A stretch of DNA of 64,000 nucleotides from Halichondria panicea. Lineage: Eukaryota > Porifera > Demospongiae > Suberitida > Halichondriidae. The stretch is from NCBI RefSeq assembly GCF_963675165.1, contig NC_087392.1, forward strand, positions 2,185,001 through 2,249,000. Direction: 5' to 3'. A model generated the notes under the pieces. That model was given only the letters and a program-made list of their open reading frames with translations. It was not told the DNA's origin and did not search any database. Positions 53,829 through 64,000 of this stretch are shown in pieces (the stretch's first letter is position 1; each line of letters starts with the position of its first letter). Position numbers and translations under genes: made by a program.

Positions 53829-56347
53829 TTATAGGCAACCAAATCCTCCATGGTTTTTCATACCATATGCCATTTTCTTTTTAAACTCCTCTGGATTGTT
53901 ATAATACTTGGAGGGCAGGGTTAGCTCCAACGCACAAGTGGACGACGTGGGAAACACATTGGTATCGTTAAATCTCAGACCCAAAGAGTTATCAAATCCC
54001 ATCGGTGGAACAGACTCTGAACCAGTAGTAAAAGAAAGAATGGTCTTAAGACTGACAGAATCCTCCGAGTCACCTACAGTATTAGCCTAATGAAATTATA
54101 GTTCATAGATCTACCTTCAACACATTCACAATCGTACAGAAAATCTACATGTAAGTAGCCTCTTCTTTAGCAAGATCATTTGAGCCCTTAGGTGAAAAGT
54201 GGGTGATTTTGAACATGGCCTTCATGGTCTCTGCAATAATTACAACAAAACTAATTATGGTTACCAGTTACACACGACACTTACCAGCAGTCAGAACTTG
54301 TGTGTTATTGTGCACAAATAGAGGCCTCATTAGTTCAGGGTACTTCACAAGTGCTTCTCCCACACCGTTCACTTGCAATCCCTCCTTGAGCTGGTTAATC
54401 TCTGCTAAAGACTCGAGAAGAGTGTAGTAGAGTTTTAATGTCTTCACTATCTCAACTTTGTCTGCTTGCGTCGAGGTAACAAGTGGCTTGCTGTACCCGG
54501 CATTCACAATGGTACAGTGTTGAATTATACACATAATTATATAGATAATATTATATACCTTCTGAATAAGGATCCGGACGTTAGTATTTGGTACTTCTTC
54601 ATCAGGTATGTCAATATCACAGATTTTAACACCACACAAGTATGCGTAGAGACTACTTCCAAAAAAGGAGAAACCACTACCACCCTGAGTGATTCCCATG
54701 GTCATCAATTTTCCTACGAGAAGAAACGTCTCACCCTGTATAAAAAAGTGTATGTCAGCGACTACGCATACACACTTTTACATCAAAATACCTGCAAAGC
54801 CAATAAATCATGCCGCACAACCTTACTGTTCTCATGGCCCTCAAACATGGACTGAGCTATCTCTTTCCAACAGGCACCAAAACTCCCTGGATGGGCCTCC
54901 ACCATCTTCTGCTTCCTCACTTACAAAGTGAACCTTAATTAGAACATAATGTAGAGTGTTTATACACCATTAATCCTTATTCTAACCGTCAATGTCTTGA
55001 TGCTTGTAAATGCAGGCCGCCTTGCAGCTCTGAGTGCATCTACTAACACATGAGTGCGTCGTATTGGGATCTGATGATATTCCTTGAACCGATACTCAGA
55101 CAGAAGCTTCAGCAAGCAAGAAAGAGCTGACCATCACACTGCACACAGTACAGGTATAAAAAGTGTTATAGTGAAATTTAAAGCTTACGATTTATGTTGA
55201 GTATCAGGTTGCTTGCTCTCTGTCAAAGCCTGTTTAAGTAAGGCATCCTCGATCTCCTATAACATTAAATCAATATTGTAACACTAACTTCACTAAAAGG
55301 ATACTAACCTCCCTAGAATCGGAATCTGAGTCAATCAAAATGGAGTCCTTTGTTGGTTTGACATCTTCATCAGATGAGAAGCTGCTAGAAAACCTAAAAA
55401 TGATGCTAGTGAAATGAAAAGTGTTGAACTGACCTTTTATAGCGGCATCTTTCAACATGATTTCTCAGCTTGCTCACTTTCATTGCTTCACAGCAAAACA
55501 TGCACTTCTCCTCAATCTGTCCATTAAACATCAAAAACAATAATAATTTTGCACTTAACACTTTCCTACCTCATCTGCCTCCCACTGCAGGTCTTCGACA
55601 GTTGTCAGATCCAAATTCTTCTGTATCGGCCGGAGGTAGAGCCTTCCACTCCCAATAACGGTTTTCAGCGTTTTAACAGATTGTGTTAGTTTCCCTTCTA
55701 CAAGTGCTAGGTCTTTTGAGTTGGGTAAACACCTGAGCATTTCAAAACCACCGCAATCACTTAGCTTGGGAAAGGTTCGAACAATAATACTCCGAAATTC
55801 TTCCATGGAACATGTGTTGATGTTAGAAACTGTTACAGAATTTTCTCCAAGTCCAGCTCCTACCAACAAAATCTTTGAAGAAGCAGTGGCAGGCGCTTTC
55901 CACTGGCAAGTATCACTTAGACAAAAGAGTTTTAAAGTCCATGGCTGAGTGCGTCCTTTTTTTACTTTGGAAGTAGATAGAGAAGTAGATGGTCTAGAGT
56001 ACGGAGAAAAAATTTTTCTTTGCTCGAGCCTTGCTTCACTACTGAAACTTTGTCTCACAGATCTCAGCGTATCGATAGCACGACCACAAGCAGATGAGCT
56101 TGAGCCTACATCACCCACACCCACACCTGCAATGTACACAAATCAATTATCAGGAGGTGGGCGGGAAACTAATTTGTAAGTTGGAGTGGCCTAAACGAAG
56201 TACAGCTTGCTTACCTACACCTGATGAGTGTCTTGCAGGTTGTTGACTACGAGCATCTCTCTGTTGGCTAGGAGCTTGATTAGCAAGGATGGTGTTCAAA
56301 ATAGTTATTCCTTCCTCCAGTTTCTTGACTTGCTCTTCAATCGACAT
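53829..56347 (-). CDS. HECT-type E3 ubiquitin ligase-like protein (element-encoded), probably frameshifted
   Basis: Multi-exon: 56215-56347 (MSIEEQVKKLEEGITILNT, coiled coil), 55570-56126, 55434-55516 with a C2HC finger (CMFCCEAMKVSKLRNHVERC), 55309-55393 (acidic Ser-rich), 55189-55256, ~55000-55130, ~54790-54945, ~54570-54735, ~54290-54500, ~54107-54236, 53829-54086. HECT signatures in order: FVSEEAEDGGGPSREFW (start of N-lobe), TQGGSGFSFFGSSLYAYLCG, DIDIPDEEVPN, AGYSKPL, YYTLLESLAEINQLKEGL, KYPELMRPLFV, then the C-lobe TTGSESVPPMGFDNSLGLRF and FPTSSTCALELTLP, with the likely catalytic Cys codon at 53934-53936, and a C-terminus KMAYGMKNHGGFG. It resembles the G2E3-like HECT proteins of invertebrates. 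Two places fail: the exon 5/6 phase does not join, and an in-frame TAG follows EEATYM near 54146, where a one-base shift restores a family-like sequence. So this copy may be inactive. Confidence 0.75.
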
Positions 56348-56494
56348 TTTGTCTTTTATTCCACGTGGGGCCAAGCAAGCGTATCACGTGACTTAAGGGG
56401 GTTCACCTGAAGTTAGGCCACACCCAACTAAGGACACTATCTCAAATATGTACTCTTGATCTTGCTCGTATATAAATGCACCTAGACCTAGACG

Positions 56495-56850
56495 CGATGT
56501 AGGTGGTGAGTGGTGGACGTGTGATGGTAGATATCAAGTAGTGGATAGATGTCACCTAGCTGGTAGATGTAAGTATACGTAGCAGAAGATGTCAAGTAGT
56601 CGATAGATGTCAAGTAGCTGATGATGTCAAGTAGTTGATGGATGTCAACTAGCTGATAGATGTAAGTATACGTAGCAGTAGATGTCAAGTAGTCGATAGA
56701 TGTCAAGTAGTCGATAAATGTCAAGTAGTCAATAGATGTCAAAAGTGTACAAGTGGGTAAAGATCGATGTGTGCAAAGCAACCAATAGATGTGTGAGACA
56801 CCCCCTTGAAGTGGGATGTATTTTTGACCTATTTGGCGTTCCATATACAT
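56495..56850 (-). repeat. Right inverted arm with subterminal tandem repeats
   Basis: Reverse complement of the left arm, longer, with about ten imperfect TAGATGTCAAGTAGTCGA-type units between 56520 and 56740 and two further copies of TAAGTATACGTAGCAG. Confidence 0.85.
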
Positions 56851-56961
56851 CATCTCGATATATGTTGGTAAACTTGTTGTAACGTAGTGTGTGTTGGGCC
56901 ATACTGCCACATTATTGAGAGGTCACTGTTTACTGCTCTGAGTCTGGCAGACATAGCATAG

Positions 56962-57540
56962 GGTAGCTAGCATAATTATAGTTCAAACTCACTTAAGATT
57001 CACAGTAAATCCAGTTTCAGCATGCACCCAACTGATCGTAATCGACGTTGGATTGTTTACAAAGCATTTTACCCTTGCTTCCTCGATACTTTTGTGGTTT
57101 GAAATTATTGTATATACATATTTGAAGACACAATGAAGTAGAGTAATTTGAAATCTTTGTTTTTCCGTTTGCAAATATAAAGAGTCGAGTGATCTTTGTA
57201 TTCTTCTAGACGTTCTTTGAGGTGATGTTCATCCTCAAAAAACACACTGGATCGTGTGGATTTTTGCACATTAATTTACTATTATTCTCTTCTCAAGGCC
57301 CCCCCATCAATGACCCCCCATCGATGAAAAAGTTATGCATGGTAAGTGAACATGTGCATGTATATGCTGAGTGCCCCGTATTACATTTTCAAAATGCTGT
57401 TAGACTGTGTACAGTGTGCTATGTTGGAAGTGCTCAGCAGTTGCCCCTGAATTGTTAGTACTGTATCGGTCATTTGGCATTTGAGCAATTATATTCATCA
57501 TGCATTTGTTTTCCAATAGCATGCGTATTAGCGTATAGCA
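56962..57540. repeat. Right flank of the element, paralog of 43955-44650
   Basis: GTAGCTAGCATAATTATAGT, CAGTAAATCCAGTTTCAG, GTAATCGACGTTGGATTGTT, CTTCTAGACGTTCTTTGAGG and AATGACCCCCCATCGATGAA follow in the same order as at 43955-44425. Confidence 0.85.
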
Positions 57541-58221
57541 TTCGTTATTAGATTGATTGGTGGTGAAGTATTAAATCGTGGTGTTATTGTTGTTGTAAGT
57601 AGTCTATAGCTGTGATCGTATAACTATACGGTTCAAAACTATATAGTTATTGTAGCCTACAAGGGCTCTTCATCATTAATTGTTTGGAGGAAGAGCAAAG
57701 ATATAGGAGTTGACTGACTGGTGCCACTTAATTAGAGTTCCTATTGTTTGCATGGTAATCCACTCACTCTCTCTCTCTCTCTCTCTCAGGTGAACTAAAG
57801 AGGTGTCTACAAGAGAGCCAGCTGCTTAAACGAGGGGACAGGAGATCAATTATCTGAGCCATAATTATGAACAATTAATGCGATTATGGAATGGGCCTCA
57901 AACTTGGATTGGACCTGTTTTACCATGCATGACGACCATGCAGTACTCCCACACTCTGATTGGTCATTTATGACAATTGAATAGAATTTGCTCGGAACTT
58001 TTGAAGCAACGAAGCCATCAACTATTAGAGTGTGGCGCATGTTGACTCTATATACTGCTGTACTTTAGTACCACAACGTATGACTTTTGATAAAATTCAT
58101 CAGCATTGTATGAGAACCAGTATTATAAAATTATTGGGCAGCGGTATTGGGTAATAGAATGCAAACTAAATCATTTACAGTCGAGTGTGTTCATCCACGA
58201 ATCATTTACAGTTGAGTGTGT
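57541..58221. other. Intergenic, nothing recognised
   Basis: Contains a (CT)n run at 57766-57788 and a short direct repeat of ATCATTTACAGTYGAGTGTG at 58170-58225. It should include the 3' UTR of the lipid transfer gene. Confidence 0.4.
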
Positions 58222-61200
58222 TCATCCACGAATACCGGGACTTCCAGGTAGTCCAATGGATCCAATGAAGTGGGGTTTGCTAGGACACACTGGGGTGGAG
58301 TCACATGAGCTCCAGATCTTGCGACGACTGAAACTGGAGAGGTTCCAACGCTTTGAAAGTTTGCTCCATCGCTTCTTAGAACCCCAGTAAAACTTGGGCT
58401 ACAAGGACAAATAAAGTATAGTGCATGGTTTGTAGAACAAAGAATAATGTTCAGTATATTGCATGGTTTGTATAGCTAACAGAACATTACATACAGTAAA
58501 TTCCAATAGTCACTACATACTGGAAAGATCTTGACTTTTCTTAGCTGGTAGTAAGCATAGATCTCAGCATAGTTGTTGGGCCAGCCGTGGTATATGTTGA
58601 CACAGGCTTTGACCTTCTTGGTGGCATATCGGCAGTAGTGTATGCAAATCTCAGGCTCGAGCTGGTACGTGAAGCTGGCTGCAACCTCCACCCCTCCTCT
58701 CACCGCCAGCTAGAAGGACAAACACACAGTAATGCATTATCACATAATTATGGTACCGTATATCTTCTAATTTATCGGACACTTCTAATTACCCCCGACA
58801 CTCTTTTGGGAAATTTTCCGGACACTCCAGTACTTCAATATTACATTTGTTCTAAATATCCGGACAATACCTTGAAAAGTTGAGTTATACCATTCATAGT
58901 AAGACTTAGAGTGATGCAGTTAGATAGCTTTGAGTAGCTAGTTTTAGATAGCATTGAGTAGCTAGTTTTAGATGATAGCTAGTGCAACTATTCAGTCATA
59001 CCCTGTTCTATTAAACTTAGCTAGCTTGCATGCAGCTGCTTGCTTGTTCTAATTATTTCGGACACTTCGCATGCTCTATAAAAATCTGTTCCAATTATAC
59101 CCAGACAATTTCCAAAATAATTATTTTTTGCTGTCTGATAAATTAGAAGATATACGGTATATTAATTGTACACAGCATGGGGAAATGTAATAAATGCACG
59201 GACAACTTGCACACACTCACAATTATTGTGGCACTGGCTCCTCCCTCTGCCCTCAGGGTGAGACTAGGAATGAGACTGGCACATGCCTTCACCGACGTCT
59301 CGCATACCGTCACTTTCACTTTTAGTCCGAGCTTGGCAGTCATGCCAATATAGAAGTCAAGTGTACCAACATAGATGAAAATGCTGTACTTGAATCGGAA
59401 TATCTTGATGGTTGTACTGTACAGATTCTTTGTGAGGGTGTTGCAACCGGAGGGTAGGGTGCCAGCTTCATTAATGAGTGTCTTACCAACAACTTTAGCG
59501 TAGATCTTCTGATAAATGCTGTTCCCTGTTCTTTGACGTAAGAACTCCGCTCTCAAAGCAGTAGCAGTCTTTCCAAAGGCATGTCCCTTAGCAATCACTT
59601 TGGCAAACAATTTATACCCATTTCCATTTGGCTTGATACCAGCAAATCCACCGGCCGCCACTTGTGCATACACTTTACTGAGACCAAACTTTTTCCCCCA
59701 GATGTACGCTTTGTGTTTTGGATGATTTATGACGTCATTTCTCCTTGAGGAATAGCTAGCAACGAGGTTGTAGATAGAGCTAGAAGCATCCCAGTCTGAT
59801 CCTCTACGCACACGAGCGTCATTGACGTCATCTCTTATGTCGTATGTCTCATCTTCATCAACAGGTCTTTCGATATTTTGAAGGACATTATTGTATTCCA
59901 TCGCACGCTTTGTTCCGAGTTTCTGTAGGTAGTCCATCACTAATGAATGCAGTTTAGAGTCCTCGAAGAAGCCAATGGACGCTAGAGCATCGACGTACGT
60001 ATCATGTGAGTCTTTGTCCTTTACTTTATCCAGTCCTTCGATCAACATTTGCACAATCGCTTCAACTTGATCCTGGAAATGAGCTGAGAGGATGACATCT
60101 TTTAATTGTTCCTGTACCCTTTGATCGACTGAGTGGGCCTTGAGAGCGTTTATGGATGCCAGTTGTATATCGAGATCCTTACTCTTCAAATACTTCAACA
60201 CCGTCTGTATCGTCAGTTTACTGTCAGTGTTCCCCAACGCATGTATGTTATGAATGAGGGGGTGTATCTTCTTACTGGAGTCAATGGTAGCCTCCAGACG
60301 TTCCAGTCGATTGCTCAAATCCTTAACTACGGAGGTTTGTATTCCATGCTCTTTATCGCTCGCCAGGGCCCCATAAGCCAGCAATAGAGGATCCACACTG
60401 GTTGGAGAGGAGTCAATCGCATTCCTCACCATCTCAAGAAACTCAGGACGAGGGTTTCGGGTGAAAGCAATGTGCGTGATGATACCATTTTTTTCTTCTT
60501 GGTCGACAGAGTCATGGTATGACTTGAGAAGAGCCTAGAAGGAATAAAACATTGATTATTATAGCCACCTTCCGGTTAAGCACATACTACCACTACTAAT
60601 AAAATATCTAACAAACAGCAGTAGTTAAATCTACATACAAAATTCTAGGATTAAAACGTGCATATAATATGCATTATGCAAAGGGCATTTTGCTTGTATT
60701 CACCATTTGAGAGTCAAGGTGCCCCTCTATAGCAAGAAGTGGGTAAATGTAGCTCCTCATCTTCTTGTCTTCTATCTTGTCTGATCCCAGCAGCTGAGGG
60801 GAAAGTGGATATTAGCATCTTAAGAAGCCAATATCAAATCACTTTAAGCTAGTGTACTGTCTACATTCTGTTTCTGTTTGATTAATCCAATGCAACACAA
60901 GCAATATAGATAACAATATCAACCTTTTCCAAAAAGGTGATAACCTCCCTGATAGCAGGCTTGGCTCCTGGTGGTGGCTGGTACTCCCCCTCCAGTTCAA
61001 CCAGCTGGTGTAGACGATCGGCTGAGCAATGAAGCATTCAATTGTGAACACCCACACATTGATTGATTGAACACCCATGCATAATGAATAGTGTAACACA
61101 TTGTACCCATGCATACACACAATGTACCTAGACTGTTGTGTTCTGAGTCACTGTGCAATGTTTCCAAGGCTTCCCAGACAGATGGAATTTGGCGTCGAAG

Positions 61201-62683
61201 TGCCTCCAAGAGTCGAAGATCAGTTAGAGCTGTAATGAAAATTTAATAACGAGGAAGTTTATTAAGTAATTAAACTAATTAGCTATGTGTTAATTGTATA
61301 AGTACACTGACTGTAATTGATGTTAGCTCGTAGAGTGTCAGTCACAAGCGTCTGTCCGTCATCCTCCTCCCAAGCTTCACGTGTAGTTCTAGCCACTGCT
61401 GCTCTGCAGAATATCTTCACTAATGTGTACTCTCCCTCTCCCTTCATATCGTTGATGTCTGTGCTACTATCGTAGGTCGCTGGCTGTCCAATGGGCCCTC
61501 TTCCGAACACCTGTCGTTTCGCCCTCCCAAGCACCTCTTGCTCGTACTCAGGAAGTTTTGCCAACACACCAGTTGGATTGATTCGTGCAGCAGGTGAGTC
61601 TAAATCTCCCAACCCTGCGGTAAGCACAACAGAGGTTGATCCTTGAGATCGAGTGAGCACTTTGCCATCATAGATGATCTGCTCATTTGCAGTAATCTGG
61701 ACATCTTCTGTAGGTGTATCCCCAGCTAGGACGTGCACATTGGAGCTTTGCACGGTGCGATACGCTGTGATCTCTGTACCTCTTGTAGTATACCTATGGG
61801 GGGGGGGAGATAATATCCACAAATGTCAATGTATACTGTACACTGTCACACACTTGTAAGCTGATTTGTGGAAAGATGTTGTGTCCTCCTCTTCTTGTTC
61901 AGCTGTTCCCTTGAAATTGGTTTGGAAGGCAGCTACAATGCCCTTCTTAAAGTTGACAGCCTCGCTGCTTTCTCCATCGGGGTAGCTGACCTCAACAATC
62001 TTTCCATCGTCTGTTTGGGTGAAGCAGAATTCACCAGCCATCATTTTATCTTCTGGGGAGATAGGAGGGTCGTGAAAAACAGAATCGTTTGGGTCAAGGT
62101 CTAGGATGTCTTCTTCAGTCGGATCAATAACTTCATCAGTACTGAATGCAATAACATGACATAATATTATATTGATATGAATGTTAGACACACTTCAAAT
62201 GCAATATAGAGTAGTTATAGCTATACACAATAATAATTACATATATACCTGTCATCTTTGACCACGTCACCCCCCACTCTTACTCCACTGACTTTAATGC
62301 AGTAATGCAGGGCATTCTGCCTTCCATACACTCCGGCTGTAAGAATGCACACACACACAGTGTGCACGATGAGAGAATGGACCAACTACATGCACTAGCT
62401 GACAGTACCTGATACACATTGAGAGACGACAACAGCTGACACGGTGGCTACTTGCAGCTCATCACCGTCAAAGCTTCGCTGAGTTGAGGAGTAGCGATAC
62501 ACACAGCTCTGACTGGACTGTAGGGAAGGAACAGAAACACTCAAGACAAAATTCATAAGACAAAATTCATAAGACAAATTCCTATACCTCACAAGAGTCT
62601 GTCGGTCGATACTGAGCCTTGCATACCACAAAGATCGAGGCGATGAAGACTATAGCTGCAACGTATCTTGCTTCTTTCTTCAT
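58222..62683 (-). CDS. Large lipid transfer protein with vitellogenin N domain
   Basis: Eleven exons join in phase without a stop: 62588-62683, 62409-62517, 62249-62336, 61854-62141, 61312-61793, 61128-61229, 60924-61021, 60704-60793, 59221-60534, 58521-58709, 58222-58398; 1010 residues. A short basic N-terminus and YVAAIVFIASIFVVCKA form a signal peptide. The next ~250 residues resemble the lipid-binding beta-barrel of vitellogenin/apoB/MTP proteins (NFKKGIVAAFQTNFKGTAEQ). Residues roughly 320-640 are alpha-helical repeats like the vitellogenin helical domain (LTIQTVLKYLKSKDLDIQLA, then INALKAHSVDQRVQEQLKDV). ARVRRGSD near residue 660 is a possible furin-type site. The Cys-rich C-terminal part ends in a Lys/Arg/Trp-rich tail. 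Length is nearer MTP (about 900) than vitellogenin, and no von Willebrand D domain is seen. It likely carries lipid in secretion or to oocytes; the exact subfamily is uncertain. Confidence 0.8.
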
Positions 62684-62751
62684 TCTCCAAATTTCTGTCT
62701 ATCCACTGCGAGTCCGTAATTTTCAGTTAATTCTCCAAGTTATCTTCAGCG

Positions 62752-62759
62752 GTTTTATA
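62752..62759 (-). promoter_or_regulatory. TATA box of the lipid transfer protein gene
   Basis: GGTATAAAACC on the minus strand lies about 70 bp upstream of the start codon, a suitable distance for a short 5' UTR. Confidence 0.6.
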
Positions 62760-63260
62760 CCCGAGGGCTCCAAGGATGGGCCGAGATTATGACTTGGTAC
62801 ACATTTAAAAAGGAAAGAGGGGGAAGGGATTGTGACTACTGTTTGATGGTCACCCACAAATTTGCTAAAGGGTTTCCTCATATACTGTAGTTTCAATATA
62901 AGGGACGACTATAAGTGACAGTGATAATACTATTACGTCTAACTAGCACTCTAGGTCAACCCACACCATTCACCATTGCAATTACGAGTTGCTAGTAACT
63001 GACAGTAGGATCTTATGCAAAGTTTTCCCTACCCTCCCACTTAATGGGTAACTAGACTCTACATTATTTGACTTAGTCCAACAAAAGCCATCTAGGAATG
63101 CAGTTGTATCCACCTGATGTATGCATGCTGTCATCATTACATCATACTAGACAAGTCTTCAGCAAACATCTAGTTAGTGTGTATGCTTCATGAATCATTA
63201 TCTTCTTGTCGAGGTTGTTGACCACACCCACTATTTTCTGAAATGTACACTCTCCTAGAT
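62760..63260. other. Upstream intergenic region, no gene seen
   Basis: No coding similarity; may hold regulatory sequence of the lipid transfer gene. Confidence 0.35.
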
Positions 63261-63265
63261 TTTTA

Positions 63266-63650
63266 TGCCTCGAGGCGTAGCCGCACGAGGGATACGGTAA
63301 AGCTGACTGTGTGTGTGTGTGTGTGTGTTGTGTGTGTCTGTTCCAGCTGTAACTGCTCAACGGTTGCAATGCGACGAAAGCTAACAGCTTCTATAGGCTT
63401 CTAGCCACGTTCTCTTGGATTTTGATTCGTGGATTAGCAAACTAAAGCTTCTTTCTCGAGTTATGGCTAGTTTGACTCACATTGAAGGCTGTTGCAGTCT
63501 CTTCAGAATCTTTCATAGCATCATCTGTCCGCACAAACTTTCTATTCAACATATGAGTTAGCCTTGCTAAAGCGCTAGCTTTTTGTTAGCTACAATACTC
63601 AGAAAATATCTGTTAAAGTGAATATAGGATTATGATACAGCCACTTTTAT
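63266..63650 (+). repeat. Diverged CCTCGGTG-family relative, copy G
   Basis: Starts GCCTCGAGGCGTAGCCGCAC, GAGGGATACGGTAAAGC, then TGTGTG, CTTCTATAGGCTTCTAGCCA, TTCTCGAGTTATGGCTAG and CTTGCTAAAGCGCTAGC. The 3' end (CACCGAGG...) is missing. Clearly a separate subfamily. Confidence 0.7.
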
Positions 63651-63654
63651 ACTT

Positions 63655-64000
63655 ACATGGTCGCACAGGAGGATAGTCAGGGTCAATCAAAGGATTCCAG
63701 ATAACTTTAGTTGCATTCCAATCGCCATTTTATAGAAAAGGGAACTTCTTAAACAAGCTGTTTCGGTCCAACGTATTCCCAGTCTTCTCATTTGAATTGT
63801 TTTCTTCATCAACGCATCCACCACTTACTGGTTTTGTCGAGATTTGGGCTTATTGTACTCAGTCTGTAGAGCCTTAACATGCCTATTGAACGAGGTTTCC
63901 TCTTCTCCGTCATCAGGAACAAGTGGAGGGCATACAACCACAGGCCTTTCCTTTTAGGTGAAACTTTAATAGGGTTTGTTTCACTTCTTCTATTATCCAA
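63655..64000 (-). pseudogene. SAMD3-like / transposon-associated protein fragment
   Basis: Minus-strand frames show PSTCS (Pro/Cys) then, with frameshifts, SFNRHVKALQTEYNKPKSRQ, VVDALMKKTIQMRR and a final stretch toward SGILWNP. The order F.RH...LQ.EY.K......VV..LM..T...RR is what I recall from SAM-domain-containing 3-like proteins of fish and invertebrates. Several frameshifts or splice gaps; runs off the right edge, so completeness is unknown. Confidence 0.4.

Larger units (their letters stand above)
51639..56961. mobile_element. ~5.3 kb DNA transposon encoding an integrase-like DDE protein and a HECT ligase-like protein
   Basis: Flanked by GGTAGCTA at 51631-51638 and 56962-56969 (possible 6-8 bp target duplication). 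Outside these points the flanks match a continuous paralogous sequence at 43876-44650. The ends are long inverted repeats: ATGGAACGCCAAATAGGTCA, ATACATCCCACTTCAAGGGG and TTTACCCACTTGTACACTTT occur at 51672-51770 on plus and at 56750-56842 on minus. The inner parts of both arms are tandem copies of GACATCTATCGACTACTT-like units. Two convergent genes fill the inside (52095-53665 plus, 53829-56347 minus), with stops 164 bp apart. A retroviral-integrase-fold DDE protein with TIRs is reminiscent of the IS3EU or Ginger superfamilies; a HECT gene as cargo is not something I can place. Confidence 0.8.

Overview
The window is metazoan nuclear DNA, most like a demosponge. This is inferred from compact intron-rich animal genes (PITRM1, CEP57, GALC, ARFRP1, a large lipid transfer protein) separated by dense short transposon relics. 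The species is not provable from the sequence alone.

Left part (0-20 kb). An ankyrin-repeat exon opens the window. From about 2.5 to 20.1 kb the layout is set by PITRM1 (presequence protease, minus strand, 12213-20145) and by partial tandem duplications of its 5' half. A secreted, intronless M35-type (aspzincin, peptidyl-Lys) metallopeptidase gene sits on the opposite strand inside one PITRM1 intron. The duplications copied it with flanking PITRM1 exons, giving one intact M35 gene (7151-8209), one frameshifted near the active site (3322-4428), one decayed copy still nested in live PITRM1 (17327-18301), and three tandem truncated relics (5824-7080). The leftover PITRM1 exons are pseudogene fragments, one split by a 470 bp element with an 8 bp target duplication.

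Middle-left (20-30 kb). CEP57 (+) starts about 235 bp from PITRM1 in head-to-head orientation and runs convergently into GALC (-). ARFRP1 (-) lies just upstream of GALC. All four look intact.

Middle (30-51 kb). No complete host gene was recognised. This is a transposon graveyard: copies of a roughly 560 bp repeat family, two piggyBac-like TTAA elements (one nested inside another MITE), a truncated CR1/L2-like LINE with a PHD-type ORF1 and tandem 5' monomers, Crypton/DUF3504-like and DUF7869-like fragments, a RING fragment, a fragment of the lipid transfer gene, and a Ulp1-like protease fragment with a micro-inversion.

51.6-57.0 kb. This is the most interesting unit: a roughly 5.3 kb element with long inverted ends made of subterminal tandem repeats. 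It encodes two convergent genes, a 479-residue integrase-fold DDE protein with a complete D,D(36)E triad and an intron-containing HECT-type E3 ubiquitin ligase-like gene with an N-terminal C2HC finger. A paralogous sequence near 43.9 kb looks like the empty site.

Right end (58-64 kb). An intact 11-exon vitellogenin-domain large lipid transfer protein gene (minus, 58222-62683, 1010 residues) with a TATA box is followed by a repeat relic and a degraded SAMD3-like fragment.
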